18,749 bases of DNA. It comes from CAYRVX01 sp964642165. Its GTDB lineage: Bacteria; Planctomycetota; Phycisphaerae; SM23-33. The stretch is from NCBI GenBank assembly GCA_964642165.1, contig CAZXOC010000135.1, positions 1 through 18,749 of the forward strand. The letters are read 5' to 3'. Of this stretch, positions 14,690-18,749 are shown in pieces (the first letter of the stretch is position 1; every line of letters begins with the position of its first letter). The translations under genes were made by a program, and so were the position numbers. The notes below the pieces were generated by a model. That model was not told where the DNA came from, searched no databases, and saw only the letters and a program-made list of their open reading frames with translations.

Positions 14690-16885
14690 ATGACTCGGCG
14701 AGGTTCCCTGCTGTTGCTGTGGCTGTGCGTGGGCTTGCTGCCGTATGCGGCCGGGGCCGCCGACAAGCCGCCGGCCCACGTCCAGCGGGCGATGAAGGAG
14801 ATGTGGCGGCGCGGGACGTGCCTGCTGTCCTCCGTGCACAAGCCGGCGGCGAGGGAGGCGGCCCTGCCGAGCGACCTGGGCAAGACGCCGGTCCTGCACC
14901 CCCACGTCCACGCCCGCAACGGCACGATCCTCTGCTATGCCGTCGACGGCGGGACCCTCTGGGCCGCCGACGACGAGGCGCTGCACGAGGTCGATGCCGC
15001 CGCCGGCACGCTGCGCAAGACGTACGACCGCAGCGCCGGCCTGCCGGACGAGCCGATCCAGTCCATCGCCCCGGCCGGCAAGACGGTCTGGCTGGCGACG
15101 CGCGGGCACCTGGTGCGGCTGGACGTCTCGGCCGGCAGGGCCACCGTCGTCCCGGGCGTGCGGTTCGGCATGGGTCGCCTGGCGGTGAGCCCGAGCGGCG
15201 TGTGGCTCGTCAGCGACGCGGGCGCGTGGCGCCTGCCGCCCGGCGGGAAGCAATGGAACAAGCTGCCGGAGTTCCCCGGGCGGGGGCTGCTGGCCGACCA
15301 GGTCCGCAAGGGCTTCTGGTGGAACTGGTGGCACCGCAGGATGCGCGTGCTGCTGCCGTCGGTGTTCGCCACCGGCGACGGCCTGTACGTCGTCTGCATG
15401 AACCGCCTGGGGCGGTACGACCCGGGCAAGGGCACGTGGCAGGAGCTCGGCCGCAACGTCTGGCAGGCCGCCGCCGGCGGCCGCACCGTCTGGGCGCTGG
15501 TCACCGACGGCGTGCTGCGGTACGACGCCGCCACGGGAAAGACGACGCACTACCGCGCCGGGGCGGGCCCCGCCGCCGGTCGCCCCGTGGCGATGGCCGC
15601 GGGCGAGGGGGCCTTCTTCCTGGCCAGCCAGCCCGACTATGACGACAAGCCGAAGACCGGCCGCCGAGGCCAGCCCGGCGGGCAGCCCACGGGCAGCGTC
15701 AAGCTCGTCGGCGGGGGCATCAGCCGGCTCGACCTCGCCACGGGCACCTGGACGGTCACCCAGGCGATCGACGGCGTGGATGTCCGCTTCGCGACCGCCG
15801 TCCAGGCCGACGGCCGGGAGGCCTGGGCCGCCTGCATCCTCTACGACAAGATGCGCCAGCGCGGCGCCCACCCGGGCATGGCCCACGTGAAGAGCTGGCG
15901 CCCGCACGCCAGCGGGCTCGGCCTGCTGCACCACGCCGGCGAGAAGTGGCACCTCGCCCGGCGCCAGGGCCTCAAGACCGAGCGGCGGTGGGTCATGGGG
16001 CAGCGGGGCACGGTCAAGCCGGACCGCGTCGGGCCGGAGAGCGTCCACCAGCTCTGCCGCTGCGGCCGCAGCGTCTGGGGCGTCTACCGCGTCGTGCCCG
16101 AGCAGTACTACGCCGGGTACTTCATCTCGGCCGGGTGCCTGGCCGCGCAGTCGGACGGCGGCTGGAAAGGCAGCTTCGACTGCCGCACGGACGAGCTGGG
16201 CTTCGCCGGCGAGCAGCCGGAGCTCATGCTCATCTCCCACTCGCACGGGCACCGGATCGTCCTGGCCGACGGGCACCCGATCGCATTGGGCATCGAGGCC
16301 GTCGCCGGGCGGGCTTGGCTGGTCTCCGAGGCCGGGCTGTTCGTCCACGACGACGCATCCGACAAGTTCCGCCCCGTCCTGCGCCAGTCGCCGCGCGTCT
16401 ACTGGCGCGCGACGGCGGCGGCCGTCGGCGGCAACTGCCTCTGGATCGGCGGCGACGGCGGGACCGTCAGCTGCCTCGATCGCCGCACCGGGCGGACCGA
16501 GATCCTCGGCGTGGCCGAGGGCCGCACCATCGAACGCATCGCCGTGGCCGGCGGCGGCGTCCTGGTCAAGACCGCCAGGACGGACGCGGTGCTGCCGGTG
16601 GGGCTGGCGTCCGCGCCGAAGCTCCCCGCCGGGGAGGTGCTGGCGTTCGACGGGAAGAAGTGGACGGCCGCGTCGGGCGCCATGCCCCGACCGGCCACGC
16701 CCTTCCGCTTCGAGAAGCAGGGGCGCAGGTACAGCAACTACCTGCGGAAGGACGGCCGGCGGGTGGCCTTCGTTAAGGGGCTCTTCCGGCCGATCGTTCT
16801 CTGCGAGGAGCCCGCGGCCGGGCGCCTCTGGCTGGGCGTCTACAGCGGCGTGGCGAGCGTGCCCCTGCCGGGGCTGGGCAAGTGA
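14690..16885 (+). CDS. Secreted beta-propeller-like protein
   Basis: The 731-residue protein starts with a clean signal peptide (MTRRG, then a hydrophobic core, cleavage near AGA at residue 23) and has no later membrane helix, so it should be periplasmic or secreted. It contains repeated strand units with Trp/Leu and Asp-Gly turns: GTLWAADDEALHEVD, GLPDEPIQSI with TVWLATRGHLVRLD, GVWLVSDAGAWRL, DGLYVVCMNRLGRYD, TVWALVTDGVLRYD, RAWLVSEAGLFVHDD, NCLWIGGDGGTVSCLD and RLWLGVYSGVASVP. The GLP...I...VWLATRGHLVRLD form resembles the periplasmic propeller repeats of hybrid two-component sensors, but no kinase follows. At least eight units suggest one large or two smaller propellers. AAAAGGAGAC, ending four bases before ATG 14690, is a strong ribosome binding site. 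The ligand is unknown. The next gene begins 57 bases downstream, probably on the same transcript. Confidence 0.85.
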   Translation: MTRRGSLLLLWLCVGLLPYAAGAADKPPAHVQRAMKEMWRRGTCLLSSVHKPAAREAALPSDLGKTPVLHPHVHARNGTILCYAVDGGTLWAADDEALHEVDAAAGTLRKTYDRSAGLPDEPIQSIAPAGKTVWLATRGHLVRLDVSAGRATVVPGVRFGMGRLAVSPSGVWLVSDAGAWRLPPGGKQWNKLPEFPGRGLLADQVRKGFWWNWWHRRMRVLLPSVFATGDGLYVVCMNRLGRYDPGKGTWQELGRNVWQAAAGGRTVWALVTDGVLRYDAATGKTTHYRAGAGPAAGRPVAMAAGEGAFFLASQPDYDDKPKTGRRGQPGGQPTGSVKLVGGGISRLDLATGTWTVTQAIDGVDVRFATAVQADGREAWAACILYDKMRQRGAHPGMAHVKSWRPHASGLGLLHHAGEKWHLARRQGLKTERRWVMGQRGTVKPDRVGPESVHQLCRCGRSVWGVYRVVPEQYYAGYFISAGCLAAQSDGGWKGSFDCRTDELGFAGEQPELMLISHSHGHRIVLADGHPIALGIEAVAGRAWLVSEAGLFVHDDASDKFRPVLRQSPRVYWRATAAAVGGNCLWIGGDGGTVSCLDRRTGRTEILGVAEGRTIERIAVAGGGVLVKTARTDAVLPVGLASAPKLPAGEVLAFDGKKWTAASGAMPRPATPFRFEKQGRRYSNYLRKDGRRVAFVKGLFRPIVLCEEPAAGRLWLGVYSGVASVPLPGLGK

Positions 16886-16942
16886 CGCCCGCCCGGACGG
16901 GCCGGTGGATTCCCGCGAACGCGGCGGCATGACGGAGCACCC

Positions 16943-18625
16943 ATGAGTGACCTGGAGAGATCGCCGAGGGGCTTCCTGCTGGTGCTGGTGACGATCACCG
17001 GCGCGGTCGTGCTGGCGCTGGAGGTGCTGGGCACGCGGGTCATCGGCACGCAGTACGGCAGCAGCCTGTACGTCTGGGCGGCGCTGATCACCGTGACGCT
17101 GGTGTGCCTGTCGATCGGCTATTGGATCGGGGGCAAGCTGGCCGACCGCCTCCCGCACGCTTGGGTGCTGTACGTGCTGGTCATGCTGGCTGGGGCGTCC
17201 GTGCTGCTGGCCCTGCCCATGAGGACGGTGCTGGGCCCGATCGCCGATGCGCTCGGCCTGGCGTGGGGCGCCATCGCCAGCGCCGGCGTGCTGTTCTTCC
17301 TGCCGCTGACGCTGCTGGCCACGGCCGGGCCCTACGTCATTCGCCTGCGGGCCCGGAGCGTCGAACGGACGGGCTCGACCAGCGGGGCCGTCTACGCCCT
17401 CAGCACGATCGGCAGCGTCGCCGGGGCGCTCGCCGTCAGCTTGTGGATGATCCCCACGCTGGGCACGCGGCTGAGCCTGCTGGTCTGCTCGGGCGCGCTG
17501 CTCGGGCTGGGGGCGATCGGGCTGGCGCTGCAAACGCGTGGCCGGGCCGCCGCCGCCGTGCTGCTGGCCGCCTTGCCCTACGTCGCCCGCGGCGCCGAGA
17601 CGCCCCTGCCCGGCGAGCTGCACCACACCGAGAGCCCCTACGGCGACCTCCGCGTCATCGAGCGGGACGTCCCCGGGCGCGGGGCCTACCGCATGCTCCT
17701 GGTCAACGGCATCATGCAGACCGGCATGCCGATGGACATCGACCTGGTCGGGCCCGGGTCGATCCTCCAAACCGACAGCTACTACCTCGAACTGCTTCCG
17801 TACTTCTACGCCGATCTGGCGGCCGGGCGCAAGGGCATCCTGATCGGGCTGGCCGGCGGGATGTTCCCGCGCGTGATGGAGTTCTACGACATGGAATGGA
17901 CGGCCGTCGAGATCGACCGCAAGGTCGCCGAGCTGGCGCGGGCCTACTTCGGCTACCGCGGGGAGATCCACCTCGCCGACGGCTCGATCCACGCGGTGGA
18001 CCTGTCGCGCTTCGCCAACCGCGAGTCGCGCCTCCTGGCCGATCACCTCGCCGTCGGCGGCGAGGAGCACGCCGAGGCCCACAAGCCCGCCGGGCCCTAC
18101 TGCGGGCGGGCCGTTATCCAGGACGGCCGCAAGTTCCTCGCCGACCTCCGCGAGAAGACGGACTTCATCGTCCTCGACGCCTACAGCTCCGACACGATCC
18201 CCTTCCACCTGATCACGCGGGAGTTCTTCGAGCTGGTCCGCCGCCGCCTGAAGGACGACGGGATGCTCGCGATCAACTACATCGGGCATCCGACGGGCGA
18301 CTTCGTGACGGATTCGCTCTTCCGCACGCTGGGCGAGGTGTTCGGGGGCGACAAGCTCCGTGCCTACCGCACGCGCAGCGACGAGACGGCCGCCCAGGTC
18401 ATCATCATCTTCGCCTTCCGAGGCGAGCGGCGCGAGCTGCTGCCGCTCTGGCAGAACGACTTCGCCGGCGGCGCCGACCCGCTGAGCTACGAGCTGACGC
18501 GGCGGCGCGTCGACACCGATCGCCCGCGCGGGACGGTCATCACCGACGATCACAACCCGATCGACCTCGCCCGCGCCCGGACCGCCCTCGCCTGGCGCAA
18601 GCAGACCATGGAGCTGTTGCGGTAG
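16943..18625 (+). CDS. Membrane protein fused to a spermidine-synthase-like domain
   Basis: The 560-residue protein has about seven hydrophobic segments in residues 10-220, including GAVVLALEVLGTRVIGTQYG and LVCLSIGYWIGGKLADRL, which are typical of the transporter-like half of fused MFS/spermidine synthase proteins. The C-terminal half is a Rossmann methyltransferase-like domain: HTESPYGDLRVIE (about residues 229-241), nucleotide-site-like ILIGLAGGMFPRVMEF, acidic-loop AVEIDRKVAELARAYFG, and IVLDAYSSDTIPFHLITREFF. Fused proteins of this type are widespread, and their polyamine synthase activity is mostly unproven, so I do not call it speE. About 45 extra residues lie between YFGYRG and RAVIQDGRKFL (about 342-390). 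GGAG at 16934-16937, five bases before ATG 16943, supports the start. Pairing with the secreted propeller gene suggests a shared envelope task, but the substrate is unknown. Confidence 0.88.
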   Translation: MSDLERSPRGFLLVLVTITGAVVLALEVLGTRVIGTQYGSSLYVWAALITVTLVCLSIGYWIGGKLADRLPHAWVLYVLVMLAGASVLLALPMRTVLGPIADALGLAWGAIASAGVLFFLPLTLLATAGPYVIRLRARSVERTGSTSGAVYALSTIGSVAGALAVSLWMIPTLGTRLSLLVCSGALLGLGAIGLALQTRGRAAAAVLLAALPYVARGAETPLPGELHHTESPYGDLRVIERDVPGRGAYRMLLVNGIMQTGMPMDIDLVGPGSILQTDSYYLELLPYFYADLAAGRKGILIGLAGGMFPRVMEFYDMEWTAVEIDRKVAELARAYFGYRGEIHLADGSIHAVDLSRFANRESRLLADHLAVGGEEHAEAHKPAGPYCGRAVIQDGRKFLADLREKTDFIVLDAYSSDTIPFHLITREFFELVRRRLKDDGMLAINYIGHPTGDFVTDSLFRTLGEVFGGDKLRAYRTRSDETAAQVIIIFAFRGERRELLPLWQNDFAGGADPLSYELTRRRVDTDRPRGTVITDDHNPIDLARARTALAWRKQTMELLR

Positions 18626-18647
18626 GGCGCAGGGTCTTGAGGAACGC

Positions 18648-18737
18648 GCGGGCCAAGGCCCGCCGCTAAACATCCGACGGCGCCCAACGGCGGTAGAGGG
18701 ACGCCGGTGCGCCGTTTAGCGGGCCGGCTTGCCGGCC
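18648..18737. repeat. Nested palindromic intergenic element
   Basis: Two perfect local hairpins flank this element: GCGGGCC-AA-GGCCCGC (18648-18663) and GGCCGGC-TT-GCCGGCC (18722-18737). Between them a longer imperfect stem can form: GGCCC (18657-18661), GCTAAAC (18665-18671), GGCGC (18679-18683) and CGGCG (18688-18692) pair in order with GGGCC (18721-18725), GTTTAGC (18714-18720), GCGCC (18709-18713) and CGCCG (18702-18706). It could be a repetitive extragenic palindrome or a transcript end without a T-run. The rest of 18626-18749 shows no gene. Confidence 0.7.
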
Positions 18738-18749
18738 GCGTCTGCTCCG

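Noticed and set aside
14304..14693. 129-codon frame filling the gap before the propeller gene
   Set aside because: It reads through the perfect terminator and its T-run, and has low-quality Arg/Gly/Ala-rich composition. Only its last 24 codons are kept, as one of the leader-frame examples.
16943..18625. Naming this gene speE
   Set aside because: The fused membrane half and the extra residues near the substrate site make polyamine synthesis uncertain.
14294..18673. Antisense open frame of 1459 codons
   Set aside because: It runs across two + strand genes with signal peptide and family motifs, and across the terminator; its composition is that of a shadow frame.
1..18749. tRNA, rRNA, insertion sequences or transposase genes
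   Set aside because: I saw no tRNA-like cloverleaf ends, rRNA stretches or transposase motifs on either strand by eye. A tRNAscan-SE or Infernal run would settle this.

Overview
The window is high-GC DNA with strong G/C at third codon positions. All eight genes I can support read left to right on the + strand. The gene content suggests a planctomycete (Planctomycetota, possibly the Phycisphaerae side): a DUF58/BatA-like von Willebrand A (VWA) cluster, a giant Ala/Gln-rich membrane-anchored coiled-coil protein, a secreted squalene-cyclase-repeat protein, PA14 domains and a fused membrane/spermidine-synthase-like protein. This assignment is inference from family content; there is no rRNA or marker gene in the window.

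Layout. Bases 1-32 look like the last codons of an upstream gene. A short AT-richer gap (33-134) leads to a cytosolic sugar phosphate isomerase/epimerase (135-908). Next comes a tight block: a DUF58 protein (958-1902), a BatA-like membrane VWA protein carrying a PA14 domain (1960-4983), a second membrane VWA/amidotransferase-fold protein (4994-8227), a 1602-residue membrane-anchored coiled-coil protein (8304-13112) and a secreted alpha/alpha-toroid protein (13109-14206) whose start overlaps the previous stop as ATGA. Gaps in the block are 10-76 bases, so it looks like one operon. A 483-base gap (14207-14689) holds overlapping palindromes and a clear intrinsic terminator at 14369-14400. A second unit follows: a secreted beta-propeller-like protein (14690-16885) and a membrane protein fused to a spermidine-synthase-like domain (16943-18625). 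Bases 18626-18749 are a dense set of nested palindromes.

How the genes may work together. DUF58 and BatA-like proteins are usually partners of MoxR AAA+ ATPases in membrane or periplasmic chaperone-like systems; no MoxR gene is in the window. The three central products all have N-terminal membrane anchors and large extracytoplasmic parts (VWA, PA14, Ig-like, long coiled coil), and the fifth is exported. The simplest reading is an envelope-located assembly in which the coiled-coil protein is the structural element and the VWA proteins are metal-dependent adhesion or assembly factors. The function is not known from sequence. The most unusual features are the PA14 domain inside the BatA-like protein, a VWA domain interrupted by about 200 mostly helical residues, the very long coiled coil with an in-frame 12-base tandem repeat, short leader reading frames joined by ATGA to four downstream genes, and the structured intergenic elements.
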